Source: Pseudomonas sp. LP_7_YM
GTDB lineage: Bacteria > Pseudomonadota > Gammaproteobacteria > Pseudomonadales > Pseudomonadaceae
Length of the DNA stretch: 64,000 nucleotides
Assembly (NCBI RefSeq): GCF_004364435.1
Contig: NZ_SOCT01000005.1
Location: forward strand, 124,001-188,000
Direction of reading: 5' to 3'
How positions within the stretch are numbered: position 1 is the stretch's first letter; each line of letters opens with the position of its first letter. Below are positions 37,626 to 48,180 of the stretch, in pieces. A program made the position numbers and the translations under genes. Below the pieces are notes generated by a model, which worked only from the letters and a program-made list of their open reading frames with translations, ran no database searches and had not been told where the DNA came from.

Positions 37626-40469
37626 TCAGGCCTCATCCATTGCATCATTCAACGATTTCTCCAACTGCACCTTGTAGCGCAGGAACAGACTCGTCTGGCC
37701 CCGTCTATCCGCCAGTATCCCCGAGAGATCGAGGTCCGTGATGTAACACCGATAGCGCTGGGTCTCACGGCGCTGGTCGAGTATCTGACGGGCAACGACG
37801 TTGAACAGCTGCGCGCCGAACTCCAGCTCCGAAAACTCCATACCGTCGCAATACAAGGTGACGCTGACTTCGCCCGGAGACGCTTCCTCAACGATGGCCT
37901 GCACATCGTGGAACGGCTTGTCGGTGGCCATGACCGGGCCGATCCGTTGTTCGATGCCACGCGCGCGCCCGGCGCCATCGGGAGTCATGCGGTAGTACAA
38001 GGTCTCCAGCGCCTGCGGATCGAGCGGGTTGTCCAGCGGCAGCAGTGCGCCACGCCGGTTTGCCACTGATTGCAGGAAACGCTGGATCGGCAACAGCAGG
38101 CTCGACTCATCGTGGTACGGCAGGCGCTGATGCCACAGTGCGTTATGTTCGTCGAGTACGTACAGATCGGCACAAGGTTCGTTGATCCGGTAGAACACCT
38201 GGATGCATTCGGGCTGGGCGTGGGGAATGAAAAGCGACAGATCGCTTTCATCCAGCGCCTGTGGGTCCAGATGAATCGGGCTGTAGCCCGGCAATTCTTT
38301 GCCCAGGTATTGGTAAAGGGCGGGCAGGGTGTCGAGCGCCACATGCCTGACTTGCCCTGGCATCATTTCCAGTACGTGATAGCGCTGCTGGACCTGGATC
38401 AGGTAGCGGTGGTTCAGGTGGCGAGACAGCAGCAATTGCGCGGTTTGGGTCAGCTCATCGACTCGCTGTGCGATGGCAGGGGCCCGGTTATGACAGAAGC
38501 AGCGCACGTTGATCGACGCTTTGGGCAACGTTGCATTGTTGAGCAGCTCGGTCAGGCAGTCGAGGAGGGCGTGGGGGCCGTCGAAGCGATTGACCAGCAC
38601 CTCGTTCCAGCTGGTGAGGGTGATCTGGTCGAAGGTCAGCACCAGGTTCTCCCGAACCCCGGCATAACTCAGCGAGTCGGTGCGCTCGGTGGTCATCAGG
38701 ATATTCAGGTCTTTGTGATGCTTGAGCGGATCGACCCCCACGTTCACCAGCAGCAAAATTTCACTCGGCACGCTTGGGCGAAGCAGGACCTCTTCGGGTA
38801 CCACTCCCAATGGCATCGCAATGGTTTGTTGCAGCGCACCTTGCAGGTTGAACAACTCGAATTCGGTCAGGTCACTGTTGCCAGGATGCAGGGCCAGACG
38901 CGTGCTGCTGTCGATCACATGGTTGCGATGGCACCAGGCAAGCAATTCCAGCAGCTCACGGGTGCGCTTGATTGGCGCGAACAACTCCCACTCATGAACG
39001 GCGAGGTTGCCGTTGTACAGACCCCATTGATACTTGCCGGGCTCACGCTTATCGGGCAACTGCACCAATGTCAGCGTGTCCTCGGAGAGATCCGGCGAAA
39101 TGCCCGGATTGACGAACTCGACCTTACCCGCCTTGCGCTCGAACGCAGCATAAAGACGACGCCCGAGAATATTCAGGTCGCGTTTGGTGATTGAACTGAT
39201 TGCCTTCTGCGTTCGGGCGAACTGGGTGAGGAAGCGATAGCTGTTATTAAGCTCGCTGACCAGCGCTCGGCGCTCACTGGAAACGTGTCGTACCTTCCAC
39301 TGGCTGCGGCTGTCGAGCAGTGCCAACTGCCGCTCATCCCATTGCCACTCCACCGCCAGGCGCTCCAGCAGCAGGCGTTGCCAGCTGTCGGCGCGCTGGC
39401 GTGGCAGGCCGCTGAGCTTTTTATTCACTTTCAGATACAGGCATCGGCGCACCAGCTCCAGGCGCTCGGTTTCGCCGCGAGCCAGCAGATATTCCTCGAT
39501 CCGTCGGTAAACCATCATGTAGGGGTCAAGCTCGTCGAGGTTCACACGATTGGCGAACACCTCTTTTTTCAGCCGCATGCTCAGGCAGTCTATCTGCGGG
39601 TAATCGCCGGCATACGCCTCGGTCAGCAGCAGTTTGAGCACTGACTTGTAGGGCGATTCGATGCCTTTGAACAGCTGCCAGAGGCCCGCACCGATGAACT
39701 CTCCCGCAGGGATGTGGGACATGTTGCCCAGATCCAGCACCTCATCCTCCCGGATGAACCGCTTGGACAGCAATGCATGGGTATATTCGGCGTAACGCGC
39801 TTCTTCGTAGACCGGTACCAGCCACCAGATAGGTGTGCGCCCCGCCAGCCATATCGCCGTGCGGTAGAACTCGTCCAGCAACAGGTAATGCTGAGTCGTT
39901 CCGCAGTCGTCACTGCTGAGTTGCGCGTCGCGCTCGCCCACCACGAACCGCGCCGGGTCAATGAGAAAGAAATGTGCCTCGGCGCCCATCGTCGCGGCCC
40001 AGGTTTCCAGCGCCTGACATTTCTTGCGCAGCTCCTGCACCTCTTCGGCTGCCAGGCTAGGGTCATGACAGACCCACACGTCCATGTCGCTTTGATCGGC
40101 CTGGGCCAGCGTGCCAAGACTTCCCATCAGGAAAATGCCCTGGATCGGTTGTGGCGGGCCTCCCCTGCGCTGTTTGTAGCAAAAGGATCGCGTCAGGCGC
40201 TGCGCTTCAAGCAGGGCCTGGGTCGCCGGCTCGTAGTTGGACACCCCGGCCGGCGTCGCGCTGGAAACATAGCCGGGCAAAAGTGGGTGATTGACGTGAA
40301 AGAACAACGGCAGCATGGCCAGAACTGACTGCTGGCGTGGGGACAAGCCTTCATTGGCGCGGTTCATCCGCCCTGCATTGAGGGTCAGGAAGCGGTTGCG
40401 CAGCTGGCTGAGCACCTTGCGGTCAATGCCCTCATCCAGATCGGGGCGGATCTCGAAACTATGGATCAT
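37626..40469 (-). CDS. cyaA: Class I adenylate cyclase
   Basis: 947 residues. The N-terminal catalytic region includes GIFLMGSLGTLAQADQSDMD with the metal-binding aspartates D-x-D, characteristic of class I (CyaA) cyclases, and the rest is the C-terminal regulatory region. It makes cAMP from ATP; in Pseudomonas this pool feeds Vfr alongside CyaB. The start at 40469 gives MIHSFEIRPDLDEGIDRKVL, matching the family; the frame is open to 40538. The location after cyaY and before argH mirrors the P. aeruginosa order. Confidence 0.95.
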   Translation of the reverse strand: MIHSFEIRPDLDEGIDRKVLSQLRNRFLTLNAGRMNRANEGLSPRQQSVLAMLPLFFHVNHPLLPGYVSSATPAGVSNYEPATQALLEAQRLTRSFCYKQRRGGPPQPIQGIFLMGSLGTLAQADQSDMDVWVCHDPSLAAEEVQELRKKCQALETWAATMGAEAHFFLIDPARFVVGERDAQLSSDDCGTTQHYLLLDEFYRTAIWLAGRTPIWWLVPVYEEARYAEYTHALLSKRFIREDEVLDLGNMSHIPAGEFIGAGLWQLFKGIESPYKSVLKLLLTEAYAGDYPQIDCLSMRLKKEVFANRVNLDELDPYMMVYRRIEEYLLARGETERLELVRRCLYLKVNKKLSGLPRQRADSWQRLLLERLAVEWQWDERQLALLDSRSQWKVRHVSSERRALVSELNNSYRFLTQFARTQKAISSITKRDLNILGRRLYAAFERKAGKVEFVNPGISPDLSEDTLTLVQLPDKREPGKYQWGLYNGNLAVHEWELFAPIKRTRELLELLAWCHRNHVIDSSTRLALHPGNSDLTEFELFNLQGALQQTIAMPLGVVPEEVLLRPSVPSEILLLVNVGVDPLKHHKDLNILMTTERTDSLSYAGVRENLVLTFDQITLTSWNEVLVNRFDGPHALLDCLTELLNNATLPKASINVRCFCHNRAPAIAQRVDELTQTAQLLLSRHLNHRYLIQVQQRYHVLEMMPGQVRHVALDTLPALYQYLGKELPGYSPIHLDPQALDESDLSLFIPHAQPECIQVFYRINEPCADLYVLDEHNALWHQRLPYHDESSLLLPIQRFLQSVANRRGALLPLDNPLDPQALETLYYRMTPDGAGRARGIEQRIGPVMATDKPFHDVQAIVEEASPGEVSVTLYCDGMEFSELEFGAQLFNVVARQILDQRRETQRYRCYITDLDLSGILADRRGQTSLFLRYKVQLEKSLNDAMDEA

Positions 40470-40617
40470 CGCGACTCGAAGCCGACATGCGGCACTGCTG
40501 GGGGGCTGAGCAGGCGACAGGAAAGAAAGATGCAGCATCAGGCGTTGATAGGCGGCTGTGTGTATTTTTTTTCTGGCGCCAGAACTTTATCGGCGCAGCT
40601 TCTTACAAATGAAGGGT

Positions 40618-40660
40618 TCGCGAAACCTTTATTTCATGCGTTCCGGCAAAGGTTTCGCGA
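40618..40660. repeat. 13-bp perfect inverted repeat
   Basis: TCGCGAAACCTTT (40618-40630) and AAAGGTTTCGCGA (40648-40660) are exact inverse copies around a 17-base loop. It lies just past the TIGR02647 stop on that gene's strand, and before cyaA's leader. There is no T tract, so termination is uncertain. Confidence 0.7.
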
Positions 40661-40670
40661 CTCGGCACGC

Positions 40671-40919
40671 TCAGGCTGCTTCCTGAGTGGTGGAAAGGAT
40701 AATCAGCAGTGATTGTGCGTGTTCGGCGGCATCCAGGCCCAGACCGGTGAGGTAGCCTCCATCGACGTGAGTCGTCAGGCCTTTTTCATGGAGTCGTCTG
40801 GCTGCGGCGACGGCGGCAGGAGCAGCCACATGGTGGACTTTCAGGCCCTCCTGGGTATTGCTCAGATTGAACAGTGACAGGATTTCCAGTTCGGCGACCA
40901 ATTCAGGGGTAAACGACAT
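40671..40919 (-). CDS. Conserved TIGR02647-type protein
   Basis: 82 residues. MSFTPELVAELEILSLFNL and the following DGGYLTGLGLDAAEHAQSLL match the short conserved Pseudomonas family TIGR02647. The fold looks winged-helix-like, but a DNA-binding role is only suggested. GGAG lies just before the ATG at 40919. It stands between cyaA and the gene at 41237, on the same strand. Confidence 0.75.
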   Translation of the reverse strand: MSFTPELVAELEILSLFNLSNTQEGLKVHHVAAPAAVAAARRLHEKGLTTHVDGGYLTGLGLDAAEHAQSLLIILSTTQEAA

Positions 40920-41114
40920 AGGGACTCCAGACTTTTTGTAATGGATGACGCGGCGAACGAATCGCAGCCGTGACAGCCTCGTAGATCAAGCGGCAGCGAG
41001 GCACCTGGAGTGTAGTTAGCGTCTGAGGGTTTTGCAGGAAGTATCTGGGCGATTGTCAGATGATTCGAGGGCGTTGACGTCGCTGGGGGAGAGGGCTCCA
41101 GATTGGCGCCGAAA

Positions 41115-41208
41115 TCCGTGGGCGCGAAGTCGTTCGCGAAAAGTTGATCGGGCTACAGCACTGTATTGACTGTACGGACCTCTCGCGAAGGAATTCGCTG
41201 CTTCAGGG
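41115..41208. repeat. REP doublet (REPIN)
   Basis: The left arm 41115-41141 (GTGGGCGCGAAGTCGTTCGC) and an inverted, more diverged right arm 41179-41208 (CGCGAAGGAATTCGCTGC) lie about 37 bases apart. It fills the middle of the 317-base gap between two small conserved genes; nothing else was recognised in that gap. Confidence 0.7.
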
Positions 41209-41236
41209 AATATTGCAGTGAACGGACCGGTGAGGA

Positions 41237-41530
41237 TTACTCGCCGTCTTCGAGCTTCACGCCCGGTGGCATTTCCGGCAAGGCGCGCAGGGCCTTTTCG
41301 TACCACTCGGTGTTGAATGGGCGGTCGTCCTGAAGGATGCCGTCAATCTCAACGGCCAGCACGTGCGCCATCATTTCCAGAATGTCGTCACGTTCATAAC
41401 CGACCAAGGTCAGTTTGTTGAACGTGGCCTTGGCGGCCGGTGGGTTGTCGCTTTCGATCTGGTTTTCGATGGCCTGGATCAGGGTCGATTCAGCGAACTC
41501 TTCTTCGTCATTGTCGATGTGGTCGCTCAT
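41237..41530 (-). CDS. Conserved hypothetical acidic protein
   Basis: 97 residues, acidic (DEEEFAESTLIQAIENQIE at the start), ending in LPEMPPGVKLEDGE. The centre ERDDILEMMAHVLAVEID looks like a conserved helical block. The gene is near argH and has a strong GAGGAG ribosome site before the ATG at 41530. I recall similar small proteins in Pseudomonas near argH but could not assign a family or function. Confidence 0.75.
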   Translation of the reverse strand: MSDHIDNDEEEFAESTLIQAIENQIESDNPPAAKATFNKLTLVGYERDDILEMMAHVLAVEIDGILQDDRPFNTEWYEKALRALPEMPPGVKLEDGE

Positions 41531-41670
41531 GGCGGACTCCTCAGGAAAGACCGGCAGTTTAACTGCTATCGGTCGTCAGGTGGTCGTCCGGACGCCTCAC
41601 GTATGGCGACGCCTGCGCTCAACGCGCTCCTGCAGCCAAATGCGAGCAGCGCTCCATGAGTGGATCAGGG

Positions 41671-43065
41671 CTATCGATTGGCGAGCAGCTGCTTGCCACG
41701 GCCTACTGCGGCCTTGACCTGCGCCGGTGCTGTCCCACCGATGTGATCACGGGCGTTGACCGAACCTTCCAGGGTCAGCACCGCGAAGACGTCCTGCTCG
41801 ATCTGATCGCTGAACTGGCGCAGCTCTTCAAGCGTCATTTCCGCCAGGTCCTTGCCGTTCTGCACACCATATTTCACTGCATGACCGACGATCTCGTGGC
41901 AGTCACGGAACGGCAGGCCGCGGCGTACCAGATAGTCAGCAAGGTCAGTGGCCGTGGAGAACCCGCGCAAGGCAGCTTCGCGCATGATGGCGTGCTTGGG
42001 TTTGATCGCCGGAATCATGTCGGCGAAAGCCCGCAGCGAATCGCGCAGAGTGTCGGCGGCGTCGAACAGCGGTTCCTTGTCTTCCTGATTGTCCTTGTTG
42101 TAGGCCAGCGGCTGGCCCTTCATCAAGGTCAGCAGACCCATCAGTGCGCCAAACACGCGGCCACTCTTGCCGCGCACCAGCTCCGGCACGTCCGGATTCT
42201 TCTTTTGCGGCATGATCGAACTGCCGGTGCAGAAACGGTCCGGCAAGTCGATGAACTGAAATTGCGCGCTGGTCCACAGCACCAGCTCTTCGGAGAAACG
42301 CGAAAGGTGCATCATCGCAACGCTGGCGGCCGAGCAGAATTCAATGGCGAAGTCGCGATCGGACACGCTGTCCAACGAGTTGCCGCCCACGGCTTCGAAG
42401 CCCAGCAACTGGCAGGTCAGTTCGCGGTCGATAGGGTAGGTGGTGCCAGCCAGCGCGGCGCTGCCCAGGGGCATGCGGTTGGTGCGTTTGCGGCAATCGA
42501 CCAGACGCTCGTGATCGCGGCTGAGCATTTCGAACCAGGCCAGCATGTGATGCCCGAAGGTCACCGGCTGTGCGGTCTGCAGATGGGTAAAGCCCGGCAT
42601 GATGGTGTCGGCCTCACGCTCGGCCAGGCCCAGCAGGCCTTCTTGCAGGCGCGTGATCTCAGCCAGAATCAGGTCGATCTCATCACGCAACCACAGGCGG
42701 ATGTCGGTCGCGACCTGATCATTGCGGCTGCGACCGGTGTGCAGCTTCTTGCCGGTGATACCGATGCGGTCGGTCAGGCGTGCTTCGATGTTCATGTGCA
42801 CATCTTCCAGGTCCACACGCCATTCGAACATACCCGCCTCGATTTCGCCCTCAAGGGTCTTCAGGCCGTCGATGATGGTGTCGCGTTCGGCATCGGTCAG
42901 CACGCCGACTTTGGCCAGCATCGTGGCGTGGGCAACCGAGCCCATGATGTCGTGGCGATAAAGGCGCTGATCGAAAGTGACGGAGGCGGTGAAGCGTGCG
43001 ACGAAGGCGTCGACGGGTTCACTGAAGCGGCCGCCCCAGGACTGATTGGTCTTGTCGGTGCTCAT
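41671..43065 (-). CDS. argH: Argininosuccinate lyase
   Basis: 464 residues. The fumarase/aspartase signature [12 protein letters not shown] is intact, as is the THLQTAQP region with its catalytic histidine. It releases fumarate from argininosuccinate to give arginine. It is divergent from algZ, the conserved Pseudomonas arrangement. Confidence 0.97.
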   Translation of the reverse strand: MSTDKTNQSWGGRFSEPVDAFVARFTASVTFDQRLYRHDIMGSVAHATMLAKVGVLTDAERDTIIDGLKTLEGEIEAGMFEWRVDLEDVHMNIEARLTDRIGITGKKLHTGRSRNDQVATDIRLWLRDEIDLILAEITRLQEGLLGLAEREADTIMPGFTHLQTAQPVTFGHHMLAWFEMLSRDHERLVDCRKRTNRMPLGSAALAGTTYPIDRELTCQLLGFEAVGGNSLDSVSDRDFAIEFCSAASVAMMHLSRFSEELVLWTSAQFQFIDLPDRFCTGSSIMPQKKNPDVPELVRGKSGRVFGALMGLLTLMKGQPLAYNKDNQEDKEPLFDAADTLRDSLRAFADMIPAIKPKHAIMREAALRGFSTATDLADYLVRRGLPFRDCHEIVGHAVKYGVQNGKDLAEMTLEELRQFSDQIEQDVFAVLTLEGSVNARDHIGGTAPAQVKAAVGRGKQLLANR

Positions 43066-43220
43066 GATTGGCTCGCTGCTCTGCTGATGACTGTACTGAT
43101 GACGGTTGTGTTAATAGGTGATGTCGCCGGTTTTAAAAGGCGCGGGCGATGATAACAGCATTGCCGGGGTTTTATTCTCGACGGCTTGCCCACAAGGGTG
43201 TGAGCGCAGAGACTGCTGTC

Positions 43221-44303
43221 ATGCACAACGAACGCAGTAAGCCGGGCCGCAGCCCTGCACCCGGTAAAGAGTTCTTCCTCCCGGCACTGTGCCTGCCGCA
43301 GGCGCTGCTGGTTCTGGTCGTGCTCGCCGAACTGTTGGTGCTCGTGCTGGTATTGGTCGAGCCGATGCATCCGGGGTTTGACTGGGTACGGCTGGCATTG
43401 ATCTCGTTGTTCGTGCAGTGGATCGTGTTGCTCTCGGCGGCGCTGTTGTGCGGATTGCGGCCTTGGCTGGCCCGACTGCAAGCGGGTGTCGCGGGCGCTT
43501 TGTGCTGTTTTCTGGTGGTGGCGGTGACCTTGCTGTGTACGGCGGTGACCGAATACTGCCAGCTAGCAGACGTGGCAACGGTCGACAGTGATATCGAGCG
43601 TTACGTTCGCTATTCCTTGATTGCGCTCATCATGTCGGCACTGATGTTGCGTTACTTTTACCTGCAGAGTCAGTGGCGCAAGCAACAGCAGGCGGAGCTG
43701 CGCGCCAGGATCGAGTCGCTGCAGGCACGGATCCGCCCGCACTTTCTATTCAATACGCTCAACAGCATTGCCAGCCTGGTCAGCAGCGATCCGGTCAGGG
43801 CCGAACAAGCCGTGCTGGATCTTTCCGACCTGTTTCGCGCCAGTCTGGGCAAGCCCGGCAGCCTGATTACGTGGGGTGAAGAGCTGGAGTTGGCTAAACG
43901 TTATTTATCGATTGAGCAATATCGACTTGGCGAGCGTCTACAGTTGGACTGGGACGTCAGCGCAATTCCCGACGACTTGCCGATTCCCCAGCTAACCTTG
44001 CAGCCATTACTTGAGAACGCGTTGATCTATGGCATCGCGCCCCGTATCGAAGGCGGTGTGGTCAGGGTCGAGGCAGACTATGAACGGGGAGTATTCATAT
44101 TGCGCGTCAGTAACCCCTATGACGAAGCTGTCCATCGGCAGACTTCAAGCGGCACTCAGCAGGCCCTGGCAAATATCGGCGCCCGAATCACGGCACTTTT
44201 TGGCCCTCTCGCGAGTCTGAGCGTGGAGCGCCGTGACGGTCGTCACTTCACCTGTCTACGCTATCCTTGTGCGAGACTCACGCAGGAAGCCAGAGCAATA
44301 TGA
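43221..44303 (+). CDS. algZ: Sensor histidine kinase AlgZ/FimS
   Basis: 360 residues from the ATG at 43221. Membrane segments lie in the first 150 residues (LPQALLVLVVLAELLVLVLV and others). The LytS/YehU-type phospho-acceptor region RIRPHFLFNTLNSIASLVSS carries the histidine; an ATP-binding domain follows (NALIYGIAPRIEGG). AlgZ pairs with AlgR to control alginate, type IV pili twitching and, in P. syringae, virulence. The alternative ATG at 43149 would add 24 residues and has only a weak ribosome site. The stop overlaps algR by 4 bases. Confidence 0.93.
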   Translation: MHNERSKPGRSPAPGKEFFLPALCLPQALLVLVVLAELLVLVLVLVEPMHPGFDWVRLALISLFVQWIVLLSAALLCGLRPWLARLQAGVAGALCCFLVVAVTLLCTAVTEYCQLADVATVDSDIERYVRYSLIALIMSALMLRYFYLQSQWRKQQQAELRARIESLQARIRPHFLFNTLNSIASLVSSDPVRAEQAVLDLSDLFRASLGKPGSLITWGEELELAKRYLSIEQYRLGERLQLDWDVSAIPDDLPIPQLTLQPLLENALIYGIAPRIEGGVVRVEADYERGVFILRVSNPYDEAVHRQTSSGTQQALANIGARITALFGPLASLSVERRDGRHFTCLRYPCARLTQEARAI

Positions 44304-45046
44304 ATGTCCTGATCGTTGATGACGAACCCCTAGCCCGCGAACGCCTGGGCCGCATGGTCGGTGATCTCGAGGGTTATCGGGTTCTTGAACCCAGCGCCAC
44401 CAATGGCGAAGAAGCCCTGACGCTGATCGATAGTCTGAAACCCGACGTGGTTTTACTCGATATCCGCATGCCGGGCCTAGATGGGCTGCAGGTCGCGGCC
44501 AAATTATGTGAGCGCGACACACCGCCCGCCGTGGTTTTCTGCACGGCCCATGATGAATTTGCTCTTGAGGCTTTCCAGGTCAGTGCCGTGGGTTATCTGG
44601 TCAAACCGGTGCGTCCGGAAAATCTGCTGGAAGCGCTGCGTAAGGCCGAGCGACCGAATCGCGTGCAACTGGCAGCGATGACACGGCCTGCCGCCGAAAG
44701 CGGCAACGGTCCGCGCAGTCACATCAGTGCCCGCACCCGCAAGGGCATAGAGCTGATCCCGCTGAATCACGTGATCTACTTCATTGCCGACCATAAATAC
44801 GTGACCCTGTGTCACGAGGGTGGCGAAGTCCTACTTGATGAGCCGCTCAAGGCGCTGGAAGATGAGTTCGGTGACCGGTTTGTGCGCATCCACCGTAATG
44901 CGCTTGTTGCACGTGATCGCATCGAACGCCTGCAACGCACGCCACTGGGGCATTTTCAGCTGTTCCTAAAAGGCCTCAAAGGTGACGCCCTGATCGTTAG
45001 CCGCAGGCATGTGGCTGGCGTGCGCAAAATGATGCAGCAGTTGTAA
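44300..45046 (+). CDS. algR: Response regulator AlgR (LytTR)
   Basis: 248 residues. The receiver domain has D54 (VVLLDIRMPG) and the DD pair VDDEP; the C-terminal LytTR DNA-binding domain has IYFIADHKYVTLCHEGGEVL and HRNALVARDRIERLQR. It activates alginate, twitching and other genes and can act unphosphorylated at some targets. ATG overlaps the algZ stop by 4 bases. No terminator-like hairpin was seen before hemC. Confidence 0.96.
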   Translation: MNVLIVDDEPLARERLGRMVGDLEGYRVLEPSATNGEEALTLIDSLKPDVVLLDIRMPGLDGLQVAAKLCERDTPPAVVFCTAHDEFALEAFQVSAVGYLVKPVRPENLLEALRKAERPNRVQLAAMTRPAAESGNGPRSHISARTRKGIELIPLNHVIYFIADHKYVTLCHEGGEVLLDEPLKALEDEFGDRFVRIHRNALVARDRIERLQRTPLGHFQLFLKGLKGDALIVSRRHVAGVRKMMQQL

Positions 45047-45274
45047 GCTGTGCAACGGCGATGTTTCGAAAGTACGTGCAAGTGTTGAGTAGTAGCGGAA
45101 ATCGGCCCTGTCTTCTCTTTTTCTGGGGGCCACTAGCATCCCAAGAACGACATGCCGTCACAGGGCATCCGTGTATCGATTGAGTTAATCATGCGAGCGG
45201 ATTGACGACAGTCATTCGGTGCTCTCGGACCGAGCTGTTATTATCCGCCGCATTTACTCAGTACGGATTGATCC

Positions 45275-46216
45275 ATGTCCACACGCGAAATCCGCATCGC
45301 CACCCGCAAAAGTGCGCTGGCCCTCTGGCAGGCCGAATACGTCAAGGCCCGTCTGCAGGAAGCTCATCCGGGCCTGATCGTTACCCTGGTTCCGATGGTT
45401 AGCCGCGGCGACAAGCTGCTGGACTCTCCGTTATCCAAAATCGGTGGTAAAGGCCTCTTCGTCAAAGAACTGGAAACCGCGCTGCTGGAGAATGAAGCGG
45501 ATATTGCCGTGCACTCCATGAAAGATGTGCCCATGGACTTCCCGCAAGGCCTGGGCCTGTTCTGTATCTGTGAGCGTGAAGATCCGCGCGATGCCTTTGT
45601 CTCCACTACTTTTTCCAGCCTTGATGAACTGCCCTCAGGCAGCGTCGTCGGCACTTCCAGCCTGCGCCGTCAGGCTCAATTGCTGGCTCGCCGTCCCGAT
45701 TTGAAAATCCATTTCCTGCGCGGCAATGTCAACACGCGTCTGGCCAAGCTCGATGCCGGTGAATACGACGCCATCATCCTCGCCGCAGCCGGTCTCATTC
45801 GACTCGGATTCGAAGACCGCATCACCTCCCCGATCAGCATCGAGCACAGCTTGCCCGCTGGCGGGCAAGGCGCCGTGGGCATCGAATGCCGCAGTGTCGA
45901 TACCGAACTGCACGCCTTGTTGACGCCCCTGCATCATGCTGAAACCGCCGTGCGCGTTACTGCCGAGCGCGCTTTGAACAAGCATCTCAATGGCGGCTGC
46001 CAAGTGCCCATCGCCTGTTATGCGGTGCTGGAAAACGACCAGTTATGGTTACGGGGTCTGGTGGGCGATCCTACCGGAAGCCTTTTGCTGCACGCCGAAG
46101 CGCGAGCCCCCCACGCCGATGCGCAAACCCTGGGAGTGCAAGTGGCCGAAGCCCTGCTGGCGCAGGGGGCGGCGAAAATCCTCAAGGCTGTCTACGGCCA
46201 GGCGGACGAAGAGTGA
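45275..46216 (+). CDS. hemC: Porphobilinogen deaminase HemC
   Basis: 313 residues. The dipyrromethane-cofactor cysteine is C242 ([13 protein letters not shown]), and [18 protein letters not shown] is the standard N-terminus. It polymerises four porphobilinogens to hydroxymethylbilane in haem synthesis. The stop overlaps hemD by 4 bases (GTGA), so the two enzymes are coupled. It lies 228 bases from algR, as in P. aeruginosa. Confidence 0.97.
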   Translation: MSTREIRIATRKSALALWQAEYVKARLQEAHPGLIVTLVPMVSRGDKLLDSPLSKIGGKGLFVKELETALLENEADIAVHSMKDVPMDFPQGLGLFCICEREDPRDAFVSTTFSSLDELPSGSVVGTSSLRRQAQLLARRPDLKIHFLRGNVNTRLAKLDAGEYDAIILAAAGLIRLGFEDRITSPISIEHSLPAGGQGAVGIECRSVDTELHALLTPLHHAETAVRVTAERALNKHLNGGCQVPIACYAVLENDQLWLRGLVGDPTGSLLLHAEARAPHADAQTLGVQVAEALLAQGAAKILKAVYGQADEE

Positions 46217-46986
46217 AAGGCTGGCGCTTGCTGCTGACGCGTCCGGTCGAGGAGTCGCAGGCATTGGCTGGCGTGCTGGCAGAGCAGGGCGTGTTCAGCT
46301 CGAGCCTGCCGCTGTTGGAGATCGAGCCATTACCGGTCTCGGAACAGAACCGCGCACTCATCTATAACCTCGCCGCCTACTGCGCGGTTATCGTCGTCAG
46401 CAAGCCTGCTGCCAGGCTCGGCCTCGAAATGGTTGACGAGGTTTGGCCGCAAACGCCAGTGCAGACCTGGTTCACTGTGGGTGCGGCCACTGCGCAAATC
46501 CTGGATGACTACGGTTTGCGCGTATTCTTCCCGGCCCAGGGCGATGACAGTGAAGCGTTGCTCGGCTTGCCGCAACTTCAGGAAGCCATTTGCGGCTACG
46601 ACCCCAAAGTGCTGATCATGCGTGGTAAAGACGGTCGCGGACTGTTGGCCGAGCGCCTGCGTGAACAGGGTGCTACTGTCGATTATCTTGAGCTGTACCG
46701 GCGCAAGCTCCCGCAGTACCCGGCTTTCACGCTGGCACGGCAAGTTGCAGCGGAACGCTTGAACGGGCTGGTGGTCAGCAGTGGACAGGGTTTTCAACAT
46801 CTGCATGATCTGGCAGGTGATGCCTGGCCGGAACTTGCGCAGATGCCTTTATTCGTACCAAGCCTCCGAGTCGCCGAGCTGGCGCGTGAGGCCGGGGCTC
46901 TAACCGTAGTGGACTGCCGTGGCGCGAGCGCTTCGGCCTTGCTGGCAGCGTTGCGAGAACAACCCGAACCTGCCCCTCAGGCGTAA
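46213..46986 (+). CDS. hemD: Uroporphyrinogen-III synthase HemD
   Basis: 257 residues from GTG at 46213. The two-domain HemD fold is suggested by [19 protein letters not shown] at the N-terminus and [20 protein letters not shown] segments (here [19 protein letters not shown]). It closes hydroxymethylbilane to uroporphyrinogen III. hemC overlaps it by 4 bases and hemX follows after 51. Confidence 0.94.
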   Translation: MKGWRLLLTRPVEESQALAGVLAEQGVFSSSLPLLEIEPLPVSEQNRALIYNLAAYCAVIVVSKPAARLGLEMVDEVWPQTPVQTWFTVGAATAQILDDYGLRVFFPAQGDDSEALLGLPQLQEAICGYDPKVLIMRGKDGRGLLAERLREQGATVDYLELYRRKLPQYPAFTLARQVAAERLNGLVVSSGQGFQHLHDLAGDAWPELAQMPLFVPSLRVAELAREAGALTVVDCRGASASALLAALREQPEPAPQA

Positions 46987-47037
46987 TGATCGACGATTCG
47001 GATTACGCGATTACGCCCAAATGCAAAGGATGGATAC

Positions 47038-48180
47038 GTGAGCGAAACAGTCTTGCCAAAAGATGACGCTGAACCGCTACTGGCCCAACCCGAGCCACGA
47101 CCGGATCCAGTGCGAAAAGAACCTTCCCATCGTCGTTCCAGCAGCGGTCTGGCTATTCTGGCGTTGCTGCTGGGCGCGGCAGGTGTAGCTGTCGGTGGCT
47201 GGAGCGTTTGGCAACTGCGCGCCGTCCAGGCCGGTCATCAGCAGCAGTCCAGCCAGTTGCAGGATATCGGCGCGCAAACCCAGGCCCTCAAACAGAGCGA
47301 GCAGCAACTGTCTGCACGCCTGGCCCAGTTGCCGCCCGCCGAAGAACTGGAAGATCGTCGCCGACTGGTGACTCAACTGCAAGGCGATCAGCAGCGCTTG
47401 AGTCAGCGTGTGGAAACGGTACTTGGCGCAAGCCGCAAAGACTGGCGTCTGGCTGAGGCGGAACACTTGCTGCGTCTGGCCAGTTTGAGGTTGTCTGCAC
47501 TTCAGGACATCAACAGTGCTAAGGCGCTGGTGCAGGGCGCCGACGAGATTCTGCGCGAGCAGGATGATCCGGCAGCGTTCGGCGCTCGTGAACAACTGGC
47601 CAAAAGTCTGGCCGCGCTGGGTAGCGTCGATCAGCCTGACCGTACGGGGCTGTTCCTGCAATTGGCCGCTCTGCGTGATCAAGTTACCCAACTGAATGCA
47701 CTGGCACCTGAATACAAGGATCAAGGCGAGTCTCTGCTTGGGTTAACCGACGGCAAAGAAGACAGTTACTGGGCCAAGTGGTGGGAAAAAATATCCCGTT
47801 ACATTCGCATCGATTTCCACGCGGACAAGAACATCCGTCCGTTGCTGGCCGGGCAGAGTCTGACCCAAGTCCGTCTGGCGCTGAGTCTGGCGCTGGAGCA
47901 GGCGCAGTGGGCGGCGCTTAATGGTCAGGCGCAGGTTTACACCCAGGCCGTGACTGAGGCACGCAGCGTCTTGAACGCTAACTTCAATCAGGACAACTCG
48001 CAAAGCAAGATGCTGGGCGAGCGCCTGGATGAGCTGGCCAAAAAGCCGGTCTCCGTAATCACGCCTGATCTGACGCAAAGTCTCGGTGCTGTGCAGGCGT
48101 ATCTGCAACAACGCCACACCCCCGTGGACGGTGCACTTGAGCAGCCTGCTGAAGGGACGCCGCCGGGGAGCAAGACATGA
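47038..48180 (+). CDS. hemX: HemX-family membrane protein
   Basis: 380 residues from GTG at 47038 (ribosome site AAAGGATGG). A membrane helix lies near residues 37-60 (SGLAILALLLGAAGVAVGG), followed by a long coiled-coil periplasmic part (QTQALKQSEQQLSARLAQL). It is commonly labelled as uroporphyrinogen-III C-methyltransferase from its hemCDXY position, but it lacks the SAM-binding methyltransferase domain, so that name is doubtful. It may organise haem enzymes at the membrane. The stop overlaps hemY by 4 bases. Confidence 0.9.
   Translation: MSETVLPKDDAEPLLAQPEPRPDPVRKEPSHRRSSSGLAILALLLGAAGVAVGGWSVWQLRAVQAGHQQQSSQLQDIGAQTQALKQSEQQLSARLAQLPPAEELEDRRRLVTQLQGDQQRLSQRVETVLGASRKDWRLAEAEHLLRLASLRLSALQDINSAKALVQGADEILREQDDPAAFGAREQLAKSLAALGSVDQPDRTGLFLQLAALRDQVTQLNALAPEYKDQGESLLGLTDGKEDSYWAKWWEKISRYIRIDFHADKNIRPLLAGQSLTQVRLALSLALEQAQWAALNGQAQVYTQAVTEARSVLNANFNQDNSQSKMLGERLDELAKKPVSVITPDLTQSLGAVQAYLQQRHTPVDGALEQPAEGTPPGSKT

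Noticed and set aside
41656..43152. 498-codon forward open frame over argH
   Set aside because: argH on the reverse strand has the complete lyase signature; the forward frame has no family features.
47038..48180. hemX as a true uroporphyrinogen-III C-methyltransferase
   Set aside because: No SAM-binding methyltransferase motifs are visible; the protein is one membrane helix plus coiled coil, so only the locus name hemX is kept.
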